A DNA stretch of 59,061 nucleotides from Crocinitomicaceae bacterium (lineage in GTDB: Bacteria; Bacteroidota; Bacteroidia; Flavobacteriales_D; Crocinitomicaceae): contig JAIOZF010000007.1 in assembly GCA_021740745.1 (NCBI GenBank), forward strand, positions 1 to 59,061, given 5' to 3'. Shown piece after piece: positions 27,083 through 35,002 of the stretch. The notes beneath the pieces are model-generated. The model was not told the DNA's origin. It worked only from the letters and a program-made list of their open reading frames with translations, and made no database searches. Position 1 is the stretch's first letter. Each line of letters begins with the position of its first letter. A program made the position numbers and the translations under genes.

Positions 27083-28756
27083 CTATTTATCAGTTATACA
27101 ACCTTCAGAAGCTGATGCAACGCATTTCGCATAGCGGTATAAAACGCCTTGTTTTACCTTCAATTCAGGTTGTTTCCAGTTCATTCTTCTTTGTGCGATT
27201 TCCTCTTCTGAAATGTGGAGCGTCAATTTATTATTGACAGCATCGATTGAAATTTTATCTCCATCCTTCACAAGGGCAATCGTTCCACCTTCAATTGCTT
27301 CTGGCGTAATATGTCCGACAACAAAGCCATGTGTTCCGCCAGAGAATCTTCCATCTGTGATCAACGCCACAGTTGAACCTAGTCCAGCGCCCATTATTGC
27401 TGAAGTAGGTTTTAGCATTTCCGGCATTCCTGGACCTCCTTTTGGACCGCAATAGCTTATCACAACTACACTTCCTTCCTTTACACGACCATCTCGCACT
27501 CCATCAATTACAGTGAATTCATCTTCGAAAACAACAGCAGTTCCTTCAAAAAACTCACCTTCTTTGCCACTTATCTTTGCTACTGATCCTTCCTCTGCGA
27601 GATTGCCATACAAGACTTGTAAGTGACCTGTTTCTTTTATCGGATCGCTCAAATCACGGAAAACATCTTGTCCTTCCATCAGATTTGGAACGTCCGCCAA
27701 ATTCTCTGCTACGGTCTTTCCTGTAACTGTTAAACAATCACCATGGATCAATCCTTTGCCTAGTAAGTACTTCAATACAGCTGGAACCCCTCCAACGCGG
27801 TGAAGGTCTTCCATAAGATACTTTCCGCTTGGCTTAAGATCTGCTAAAACAGGAGTCTGGTCACTAAAACGTTGGATATCATCAACTGTCAATTTCAATC
27901 CAACAGAATGCGCCATTGCTATTAAATGAAGTACTGCATTCGTTGATCCACCGAGTACCATCACCATTGTGATTGCATTGTCAAATGCCTTCATCGTCAT
28001 GATATCTCGCGGCTTGATATCTTTTTCCAATAGCAAGCGTATTGCCTTTCCGGCATCAAAGCATTCCTGCTGTTTTTCGGGACTCAAAGCTGGGTTCGAT
28101 GAGCTGTAAGGCAAACTCATTCCAAGTGCTTCAATTGCAGAGGACATCGTATTAGCAGTGTACATTCCCCCGCAAGCTCCGGCACCAGGACAAGCATTTT
28201 TTACAATTCCTTTAAAATCTTCAGGCGTAATAGAATTACTGAATTTTTTACCTAATGCCTCAAATGCAGAAACAATATTCAGCGATTCGCCTTTCCATTT
28301 ACCAGAGTGGATTGTCCCTCCATAAACCATAATTGAGGGTCTGTTCAAGCGTCCCATTGCAATCACGGTTCCTGGCATATTTTTATCACATCCTGCAACT
28401 GCAATCATTCCATCGTACCATTGCGCTCCCATGACGGTTTCTATGGAATCGGCGATTATATCGCGTGAAACCAATGAAAAACGCATTCCGTTAGTTCCAT
28501 TTGATATCCCATCACTTACTCCAATTGTATTGAAAATCAATCCAACAAGATCTTCATCCCAAACCGAGGATTTAATGTTTTTTGCCAATTCATTTAAATG
28601 CATATTGCAGGTATTTCCTTCATACCCCATACTAACTATTCCGACTTGGGCTTTTTTCAAGTCTTCTTCTGTTAAACCGATTCCATAAAGCATTGCTTGA
28701 GATGCTGGCTGTGTATCGTCTTGAGTGACGGTTTTACTGTATTTGTTTAGTTCCAT
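27083..28756 (-). CDS. ilvD: Dihydroxy-acid dehydratase
   Basis: A 557-residue iron-sulfur enzyme that dehydrates 2,3-dihydroxy-3-methyl acids to the 2-keto acids of valine and isoleucine. The three cluster cysteines are visible at Cys50 ([11 protein letters not shown]), Cys123 (AGCDKNMPG) and Cys195 ([15 protein letters not shown]). The C-terminal [20 protein letters not shown] block carries active-site residues. It lies five bases after ilvE. Length and motif order are as expected for IlvD. Confidence 0.96.
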   Translation of the reverse strand: MELNKYSKTVTQDDTQPASQAMLYGIGLTEEDLKKAQVGIVSMGYEGNTCNMHLNELAKNIKSSVWDEDLVGLIFNTIGVSDGISNGTNGMRFSLVSRDIIADSIETVMGAQWYDGMIAVAGCDKNMPGTVIAMGRLNRPSIMVYGGTIHSGKWKGESLNIVSAFEALGKKFSNSITPEDFKGIVKNACPGAGACGGMYTANTMSSAIEALGMSLPYSSSNPALSPEKQQECFDAGKAIRLLLEKDIKPRDIMTMKAFDNAITMVMVLGGSTNAVLHLIAMAHSVGLKLTVDDIQRFSDQTPVLADLKPSGKYLMEDLHRVGGVPAVLKYLLGKGLIHGDCLTVTGKTVAENLADVPNLMEGQDVFRDLSDPIKETGHLQVLYGNLAEEGSVAKISGKEGEFFEGTAVVFEDEFTVIDGVRDGRVKEGSVVVISYCGPKGGPGMPEMLKPTSAIMGAGLGSTVALITDGRFSGGTHGFVVGHITPEAIEGGTIALVKDGDKISIDAVNNKLTLHISEEEIAQRRMNWKQPELKVKQGVLYRYAKCVASASEGCITDK

Positions 28757-28761
28757 TTTTT

Positions 28762-29649
28762 TTAGAGATAAACTTCTTTGTATTCATTTGTAGCAACACG
28801 TCGCTTGTACATGCGTTGGATAAGTATACTATTTGTGTCGTCCCATTTCATCGGAAACGTATAATCGTTAAAGAGCTCAATACCGATTACTTCTGCAGCG
28901 GTTCCGCAAAAGAAAGCCGCATCAGCCTTGTAGATTTCCTCTGGTGTAAAGTAGCGTTCTTCAACATCAATATTCAATTCCTTCGCTAATTCAAAAACGG
29001 TTGCTCGTGTTATGCCTGATAGGATATTTCCCAGCGGAGCAGTGACAAGTTTACCGTCTTTTTCGAAGAAGAAATTTGCGCCTGGACCTTCTGCCACGTT
29101 GCCGTTCATATCTGTTAATAGCGCTTCGTCAAATCCTTTTGATTTTGCTTCAGTAGTTGCGAGGATTGAATTGGTATAATGTCCTACTACTTTTGCCTGC
29201 ACATGACATGCTTTTGGATTTGGTCGCTGATAAGATGATAACATAACCTTTAACATTTTATCACCAAGGTATTTGCCCCATTCCCAAGCCATGATTACAA
29301 CATGAACTTCATCGGTTGGAGTTAAAGACATATTTTCCCCTAAATAGACTAAGGGGCGTATGTAGGCATCTTTCAAACCATTCATTTCAAGTAATTGATA
29401 CGTGATTTGTTCCAACTCCTCAGAGGAGTATTTCAAGTTGATATGCATCATCATTGCAGAATAATGCAAGCGATCATAATGTTCTTTTGCTTTGAAAATT
29501 CGAGTTCCATCTGGAGTGTCGTAAGAACGAATTCCTTCGAAAACACCATTCCCATAGTGCATTGTTTGATTAAACAATCCAACTTTAGCATCCTTTGCTT
29601 TTACAAATTCACCGTTTAAAAAAACTACTGTTTCATCTGAATAATACAT
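28762..29649 (-). CDS. ilvE: Branched-chain amino acid aminotransferase
   Basis: A 295-residue fold-type IV PLP aminotransferase that makes isoleucine, valine and leucine from their keto acids with glutamate. Visible marks are the N-terminal [20 protein letters not shown], the PLP lysine region [17 protein letters not shown], and [16 protein letters not shown]. It is the first structural gene of the ilv operon. The first ATG lies 26 bases behind the attenuator hairpin, so its expression should depend on readthrough of that hairpin. Confidence 0.95.
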   Translation of the reverse strand: MYYSDETVVFLNGEFVKAKDAKVGLFNQTMHYGNGVFEGIRSYDTPDGTRIFKAKEHYDRLHYSAMMMHINLKYSSEELEQITYQLLEMNGLKDAYIRPLVYLGENMSLTPTDEVHVVIMAWEWGKYLGDKMLKVMLSSYQRPNPKACHVQAKVVGHYTNSILATTEAKSKGFDEALLTDMNGNVAEGPGANFFFEKDGKLVTAPLGNILSGITRATVFELAKELNIDVEERYFTPEEIYKADAAFFCGTAAEVIGIELFNDYTFPMKWDDTNSILIQRMYKRRVATNEYKEVYL

Positions 29650-29675
29650 AACATTAAAAATTTACATGGATAACT

Positions 29676-29710
29676 AAAAAGCCTTCCTCAACAAGTGAGA
29701 AAGGCTTTTT
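29676..29710 (-). terminator. Attenuator terminator in front of ilvE
   Basis: On the minus strand a 15-bp stem is formed by AAAAAGCCTTTCTCA (29710-29696) and TGAGGAAGGCTTTTT (29690-29676) around the loop CTTGT; one pair is a G-T wobble and the right arm ends in five T residues. It lies between the isoleucine-rich leader peptide and ilvE. It may also end transcripts from the gene upstream at 29817. Confidence 0.85.
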
Positions 29711-29733
29711 TATAACAACAAGCATATCTCACT
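29694..29733 (-). promoter_or_regulatory. Antiterminator pairing of the ilv attenuator
   Basis: AGTGAGA (29733-29727, two bases behind the leader-peptide stop) is fully complementary to TCTCACT (29700-29694), which is part of the left arm and loop of the terminator. The two pairings cannot coexist. A ribosome that reaches the leader stop would cover AGTGAGA and permit termination; one stalled at the isoleucine codons would leave it free. Confidence 0.75.
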
Positions 29734-29735
29734 CC

Positions 29736-29780
29736 CTACGGAATGTCAATAATGATTGGAATTAAAATTGCTTGTGTCAT
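29736..29780 (-). CDS. ilvL: ilv operon leader peptide
   Basis: A 14-codon reading frame, MTQAILIPIIIDIP followed by TAG, with six isoleucines and one leucine. It ends 25 bases before the left arm of the terminator hairpin and 86 bases before ilvE. High content of the operon's end product in a short peptide upstream of a terminator is the hallmark of ribosome-mediated attenuation. Three isoleucine codons are consecutive (ATC ATT ATT). A possible -7 element, TAGGTTTA (29811-29804), would give a 17-base leader before this ATG; it differs from TAnnTTTG at one position. The gene name is by analogy with enterobacterial ilvL. Confidence 0.82.
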   Translation of the reverse strand: MTQAILIPIIIDIP

Positions 29781-29816
29781 ATACCTAAAATTTGTACCTA
29801 ACTTAAACCTATACTA

Positions 29817-31700
29817 TTATTTATTGACTGTAAACTTATCTGAGTATAAGACAAAATCATTTGTCAGTTTCAGAAAGTAAACCCCCGTCGAATGAGCGTC
29901 ATTTAATTTGATTTCAACTTTTCTATTGTTCGCCAAAGTAAGTACTTCAGTTCGTTGAACAAGTTGTCCCATTGAATTATATATTTCTGCCATCATTGTT
30001 TGATTTTCATCAAATTGATAGTTAATTGTAATGGACTGATTTTCTGCATTAAAAAAGGAATTAATTTCCTGATTACCCTCGATTGAACAAGAATTATCGA
30101 CAGAAATGGTTTTTAGTATTTTTTCGTTGCCATCAAAATCAGTTTGTGCAATTCTGTAGTAATTAATACCTGCCAAAGTTTGATAATCTTCAAACGAATA
30201 ATCAGTTTGCACAGTCGTTGTGTTTTGTCCACTTATTGTGGCAATTACATAAAATTCCAAATTACTTTCTGCCCGTGAAATTGTGAAATAGTTGTTATTG
30301 TATTCTGTTGCTGTAGACCAACTTAAATTAGCGTGCGAGTCCTTGCAGTTGCCTGAGAAGTCAATTAATTCGACTGGCAACGCTGTGCCGTAACATGAGC
30401 CTTGAAGCAAAGGGTAATTGGTAATAGCACTGGTAGTAGGAGCAATTGTATTAATTGTGTTTATAGTCCCTGATCTTGACGGATTTCCCGAGTTTTGCAA
30501 GTTAATTATTGCGGTATTATCATTTCTGATTGCTTGAGCAGTTGCACTAAAAGTGCATTCGTTAATATTGAAAATTGCTTGATTACCGAATCCTACTCTT
30601 GCATATATATGGTTACCACTCGAAGAGGAAGAATTATTAGTAAAGGTGCAAGTTGTTAAATTAACTGTTGCAGTATTACCTGACCCTGCCAAACTAGTAT
30701 TTATAGCAATTGCACCGCCATTGCCGCTATTACTTACAGAGTTATTCGTAAAAGTACAGTTCGTAAAAGAGACAGTTGCACCTCTTCCAACTGTCACTGC
30801 ACCGCCGTATTTTGGTCCAGAACCGGCGAAAGTAGAATTGTTAGAAAAACAAGAACCACTTACACTTAAATTAGCTCCACTAATAAATATTGCTCCACCT
30901 TCTGAAGTATTCCGATTGTCAGCAAAAATTGAATTTGTGACGTTTACATTAGTTGTATTATTCCCTAAAATATATAACCCAGATCCCCCTTGAAAATCTT
31001 TGGAATTATTTGAAAATGAATAATTATTAAAAGTGACATTGTTTCCATTACCTTCTACATTTACGCCGCCACCCGCTACAGAACCTGAAGAGTTGCAGTT
31101 TGATCCACCTCCATTAAAAGTCACCGATGAACCACCATCAATGACGATTGTGGCTGAGCCACCCCCTGGTCGATTTTCATCTGTCAGAACATTATTAAAT
31201 ACGATACCATTCACACTTGACACTTGGATCGCGCTTGCTCCTCCAGTTCCGTTATTGTATCCAATGATGTAAATTCCGGCTATTGTTATATTATTTGCCG
31301 TAATTTCAAACAGACGATTTGCGTCTGAACTTACGCCAGCATTATCGAATATCGTTTTTGCCGGTCCAGCGCCAGTTATAGAAATACCAGCAATACTTAG
31401 GACAAGATTGGCATCATTAAAAGTTCCAGCATCTATTCGAATAATATCTCCGGAAGTTAAGAGGCTAGAATAGGTTGTCAATAAATTAGTAAGTGTGGCC
31501 TTAGGAGTTGAAGGCGACAAACCATTATTTGAGTTGTTTCCGATTGCTGTGCAATAGAAGTCACCTATTGTGCTTCCATCATTCACATAATAAGTAGCGG
31601 ATAAGGATATATGTGAAATGCAGGTTAACAAAATTGTACAGAAATTAAATTTAAGGTTTTTAATATTCTTGGACAAGTTCACCAAATGAAATGATTTCAT
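29817..31700 (-). CDS. Secreted beta-helix protein with T9SS type A sorting domain
   Basis: A 627-residue exported protein. Residues ~35-420 form a right-handed parallel beta-helix of the polymorphic-outer-membrane-protein style: repeated NNSxxxxGG and xFTNNS units such as CTFTNNSVSNSGNGGAIAIN. Residues ~425-540 form an Ig-like domain (PVELIDFSGNCKDSHANLSW) common before T9SS tails. The last ~80 residues are a type A sorting domain (AEIYNSMGQLVQRTEVL, STGVYFLKLTNDF). The N-terminal signal peptide is preceded by a charged stretch of about 18 residues. Its 5' leader shares a motif with the T9SS gene at 7238. Confidence 0.85.
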   Translation of the reverse strand: MKSFHLVNLSKNIKNLKFNFCTILLTCISHISLSATYYVNDGSTIGDFYCTAIGNNSNNGLSPSTPKATLTNLLTTYSSLLTSGDIIRIDAGTFNDANLVLSIAGISITGAGPAKTIFDNAGVSSDANRLFEITANNITIAGIYIIGYNNGTGGASAIQVSSVNGIVFNNVLTDENRPGGGSATIVIDGGSSVTFNGGGSNCNSSGSVAGGGVNVEGNGNNVTFNNYSFSNNSKDFQGGSGLYILGNNTTNVNVTNSIFADNRNTSEGGAIFISGANLSVSGSCFSNNSTFAGSGPKYGGAVTVGRGATVSFTNCTFTNNSVSNSGNGGAIAINTSLAGSGNTATVNLTTCTFTNNSSSSSGNHIYARVGFGNQAIFNINECTFSATAQAIRNDNTAIINLQNSGNPSRSGTINTINTIAPTTSAITNYPLLQGSCYGTALPVELIDFSGNCKDSHANLSWSTATEYNNNYFTISRAESNLEFYVIATISGQNTTTVQTDYSFEDYQTLAGINYYRIAQTDFDGNEKILKTISVDNSCSIEGNQEINSFFNAENQSITINYQFDENQTMMAEIYNSMGQLVQRTEVLTLANNRKVEIKLNDAHSTGVYFLKLTNDFVLYSDKFTVNK

Positions 31701-31943
31701 AGCAATAAGTTTGGTTCGTTAGGTTGGTTTAACAAGACAAACATATTGCGTTAATAATTTAGTCACAAAAATGTTACGTAAGAAGCTAGAATAAAGGGTA
31801 TAAAGTCTTTTAATGGGGTGAATTGTTGTCTTAATAATGTGAGTGGTTAGAAGTAATTTCTAAAAAGTGCTTGATTGCAAAATAGTTTCAGACCGCGAGA
31901 ACGATCCTCTTTTTAAATAAAAATGGGCGATAATAAACTTTTT

Positions 31944-32744
31944 TTAAAAAGAACGTGTTTCTAGTATGCTGATATCATAGCTTCTAGAAACAGGAATCAG
32001 ATTGTCAAAGAGATACATCTGCAATTTGTATGCTTGTGCCTTACCCTTTATTCCTTCAAGATGTTTAGGATTTATTAAATAGGATTTATGAACCCTACAG
32101 AAAATCACGTTTTCTTTTTCTAATAATTCCTCAATCTTTTTTAAAGAAACACGCTCCATTGATTTTTTAAGTAGATCGGTTTTATCGAGATAATAGGTTA
32201 TCACATAATTATCATTGGCTTCGAAGCAGATAATGCGATCAATTGGTACTTCTAAGAGTAATTTACCATTATCATTTTCCAAATGAAATACTTTTTCTTG
32301 CTGCTCTGGATCTGTTTGATGAGAAATTAGAGAAACCTTACCCATAGTTGCAATTTTTTCTTCAGCATCTTTATATAGATAATAAAGCAGCACGAGAATA
32401 CTTGGAACTAAGGCTGCAATAAAAAATGAAATTGTATGGATGAATAGATTGCCCAATTGGGTTGCGAAAAGCAAAAAGATTAAAAGAGGTCCAAGAATTC
32501 CACTGATTAAAAAAGACAGGCAGAAAAATATTTTAACTCTACCAATAGTTGAAATGAATCGGTCAGAAGCAAGTAGTAGAAGAAGTTCACTAATAGAAAT
32601 AGATGTAAAAATCAATATTGCATAAGTGGTTTCTGAAAATTGAGTTGGAAAAAACTTGAATGAACCGAAAAATAAGGATATTAACACCTGTAAGGCACCA
32701 AATCCAGCAGCGATATAAACTTTATTTTTCAAGGACTTAATCAT
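31944..32744 (-). CDS. Membrane-anchored LytTR transcriptional regulator
   Basis: A 266-residue protein with four predicted membrane helices (~10-30, 40-60, 70-95, 100-125) followed by a short charged linker and a C-terminal LytTR DNA-binding domain (~165-262; DRIICFEANDNYVITYYL, FCRVHKSYLINPKHLEGI, IPVSRSYDISILE). It lacks a receiver domain, so it is a one-component membrane regulator or is controlled by a partner. The gene overlaps the upstream TPR gene by eight bases and ends a minus-strand cassette including PorP/SprF and a giant adhesin, which suggests control by that system. Confidence 0.85.
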   Translation of the reverse strand: MIKSLKNKVYIAAGFGALQVLISLFFGSFKFFPTQFSETTYAILIFTSISISELLLLLASDRFISTIGRVKIFFCLSFLISGILGPLLIFLLFATQLGNLFIHTISFFIAALVPSILVLLYYLYKDAEEKIATMGKVSLISHQTDPEQQEKVFHLENDNGKLLLEVPIDRIICFEANDNYVITYYLDKTDLLKKSMERVSLKKIEELLEKENVIFCRVHKSYLINPKHLEGIKGKAQAYKLQMYLFDNLIPVSRSYDISILETRSF

Positions 32745-33885
32745 TTCTTTTTGAAGTCAATTTTTTCACACCATAAAATATTAATCCAAGGCAAAAAATG
32801 AGAAGTAGAATAACAAACCAAGTTATTTTTTGCCCATAAATTCTTAAATCTTTTTCGAATTCTTCATTTTTTTTTGCTAAATCTCGCTCTTCTTGCACAT
32901 ATTCTAACTCCAATTGCTTTTTAATTATTTCATTGCGATAATTCAAATCGTCAAGTTGGTTTTTAATACGTAAGCTATTCATTTCGTCATTTAAAACACT
33001 AAATTCTTTGTATTTCAAAGCTGCTAATTTCCAATCCTCATTTTCTTCATAGATGGAAATTTGTGTTCTAAGTAAATCTATTAAATGAGTGCGGATATTG
33101 TGTTTTTTTGAAAGATTTTCACCTTCTTTAAATTCGATTAATGCAAGCTGATTGTCTCCTTTCTTCAGAAATAATTGTCCTTTCAGCTTATGGAAAATTA
33201 TTTTTTCTTCAAATTGATTATTTGTAATGTTTCGTCCTATGTTCTCAAGTACTATTTCAGCGTCAGAGAATCTTTCAATTTGTATATATACATCTGCAAT
33301 TCCTAATTCAGCGTAGATTATCCCCTCATTGTTTTTTAATTTCTTTTCAATAATCAAGGAATTGTTAAAATACGTCAAAGCCAAATCTAGTTTATCTATG
33401 TCTTTATAGCATTCTCCTAGGTTGTAAAAACGAATTGATTGTTGAAGCGGTTGATTAAGTTTTTTTTCTAATTCTAGACTTTGATTAAAAAAATCAATGG
33501 CTTTCTCATACTCATGTTGAAGTTGGTAAACACTCCCGATGTTATTTAAACATGCCGATTTTCGGGCCATGTCGTTTATTTTTTCGGCCGTATTTAGTGC
33601 TTTTAAACTGTAATCAAGCGCCGTGACATAAAAACCTCTGTTTTTGTTGACAATCGCAAAAATTGTGTAGGCATTTACTGTATAAAATGAAGGCTTTCCT
33701 TTAAGACTGGCGTCTAATAAATTGCCTGCATCCATTAGTACTTTAGATGCATTGTTTTCTAAAGATGAAAAAGCGATTGAATCTAATTTTTTTAACTCTT
33801 CAGACTCATTATTTTGAGCAGCAACGGTTAACGCGTTCCAAAAACACAAGATTGTGAAAATAAAAAATCGTCTCTTAAGGCTCAT
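32737..33885 (-). CDS. TPR protein with signal peptide and C-terminal membrane helix
   Basis: A 382-residue protein with a signal peptide (MSLKRRFFIFTILCFWNALT, then VAAQ), about six TPR-like units (~60-290; for example YALKALNTAEKINDMARKSA, AIDFFNQSLELEKKLNQ, ALTYFNNSLIIEKKLKNNEG), a coiled-coil region (~300-350) and one membrane helix (~355-375) with a short cytoplasmic tail. It resembles the sensor part of TPR histidine kinases but has no kinase domain. The overlap with the LytTR gene implies a functional pair: periplasmic TPR sensor and membrane LytTR regulator. The ATG at 33885 is chosen for its signal peptide; a longer reading overlaps the PorP gene. Confidence 0.8.
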   Translation of the reverse strand: MSLKRRFFIFTILCFWNALTVAAQNNESEELKKLDSIAFSSLENNASKVLMDAGNLLDASLKGKPSFYTVNAYTIFAIVNKNRGFYVTALDYSLKALNTAEKINDMARKSACLNNIGSVYQLQHEYEKAIDFFNQSLELEKKLNQPLQQSIRFYNLGECYKDIDKLDLALTYFNNSLIIEKKLKNNEGIIYAELGIADVYIQIERFSDAEIVLENIGRNITNNQFEEKIIFHKLKGQLFLKKGDNQLALIEFKEGENLSKKHNIRTHLIDLLRTQISIYEENEDWKLAALKYKEFSVLNDEMNSLRIKNQLDDLNYRNEIIKKQLELEYVQEERDLAKKNEEFEKDLRIYGQKITWFVILLLIFCLGLIFYGVKKLTSKRND

Positions 33886-33952
33886 AATTGAAGCCAAAGA
33901 AACGATTTTTTTTTCTAATTCTTTTGTTCGACTTGAATCAAAAAGACGATTA

Positions 33953-34993
33953 TTAAATTCGTGCTCTCGATCCTTGGGCAAAAGGATTAGGAGTTACAAA
34001 ACGTAAACTAAATTCAAACCCACCTCTTGAATTACTTGTTGTTGACAAGGAAGATAGATTGAAATCATAGCTAAAACCAAGTGAATAATTAGCATAATCT
34101 AATTGAATACTAGTAATTAAAGCATCCTTAAGTCTATAGTTTAAACCGAGTGAAATGGCTGTTGTTTTTACGAACCCTGTATATTGCGATCCTTCATTAA
34201 TCAAATAACGAAAGACATTACCAACTAATATTTCTCTTTGTGCACCTTGTTGTAAGAAATATACTTCGGGGATAAAGGTCAAATTCGTATTTGTTTTTCC
34301 GAGCTCCATGTTACCGTATGCAATTATTTTTGTATTCATTTTCTCTGAAGATGCGCCGATAAACGAAGTAGAGGGAAGTCCAAAATGAAAAACAGAAGCG
34401 CCAAAGTTCACTTTTACACCGTTGTTTTGAGTGATGTATCCTTGATCTTTTCCATATGACCAAGCAAAACCAGCCCCAGCGTCGAGATAGGTAAAGCTAT
34501 TTGAATTAAGGTTTTCTCCTGAAACTAAATTGCTGTTGTATGCTCCTGAAGCATATTGATTTTCCCAACGAAGATTCGAGTAATCTATGGAGCGTTGACC
34601 AAAACCAGCCATAATTCCGAAGCTCAACTTGCTTAATTCGTCTAATTTGATAGCACTTGAAATGTTTAAATTTCCTTGTGTCATTCCCATTTTTGCATCT
34701 CCTGCTTTATCGTTTAGGAACTGAAAACCTATTCCAAGTGAAGCTCGTTTTCGTTGATCTTTTATGGTATTCATATCGAACGAGAATGCAGAAGTTGTGA
34801 AAGGAGTAGCAACAGATTTCCATTGTTCTCTATAATTGAGAGATGCTCTCAAGTTGTAATTGAAACCAGCATTGGCTGGATTAACCATTAAAGGTGTCAT
34901 TCTGTATTGCGAGAAATGCACATCTTGTGCTGAAGTTTTAAGTGTTTGCAATCCAACAAACAACAAAACGATAAGTAATTTAAAAGTTTTCAT
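33953..34993 (-). CDS. PorP/SprF-family type IX secretion outer-membrane protein
   Basis: A 346-residue outer-membrane barrel. The signal peptide ends LKTSAQ and the mature start DVHFSQYRMTPLMVNPANAG is diagnostic of the PorP/SprF family. These proteins work with the type IX system to export or attach specific type B cargo proteins; SprF does so for the adhesin SprB in Flavobacterium. The neighbouring gene, nine bases upstream, encodes exactly such a cargo (35003-39004). Start: ATG at 34993; a TTG nine bases earlier adds three residues. Confidence 0.93.
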   Translation of the reverse strand: MKTFKLLIVLLFVGLQTLKTSAQDVHFSQYRMTPLMVNPANAGFNYNLRASLNYREQWKSVATPFTTSAFSFDMNTIKDQRKRASLGIGFQFLNDKAGDAKMGMTQGNLNISSAIKLDELSKLSFGIMAGFGQRSIDYSNLRWENQYASGAYNSNLVSGENLNSNSFTYLDAGAGFAWSYGKDQGYITQNNGVKVNFGASVFHFGLPSTSFIGASSEKMNTKIIAYGNMELGKTNTNLTFIPEVYFLQQGAQREILVGNVFRYLINEGSQYTGFVKTTAISLGLNYRLKDALITSIQLDYANYSLGFSYDFNLSSLSTTSNSRGGFEFSLRFVTPNPFAQGSRARI

Positions 34994-35002
34994 GTCTATC
35001 AA

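Noticed and set aside
29676-29710. Hairpin as a plain terminator of the upstream T9SS gene
   Set aside because: It may act so, but the Ile-rich peptide and the alternative pairing between it and the T9SS gene make attenuation of ilv the better explanation.
30646-31272. Open frames on the plus strand rich in Pro, Val and Leu opposite the beta-helix protein
   Set aside because: They are antisense shadows of the repetitive Asn/Thr-rich coding sequence; no start context, no family resemblance, and the sense gene has a signal peptide and sorting domain.
33886-33981. Longer N-terminus of the TPR protein overlapping the PorP gene
   Set aside because: The extra residues would bury the signal peptide; the ATG at 33885 places it at the N-terminus.
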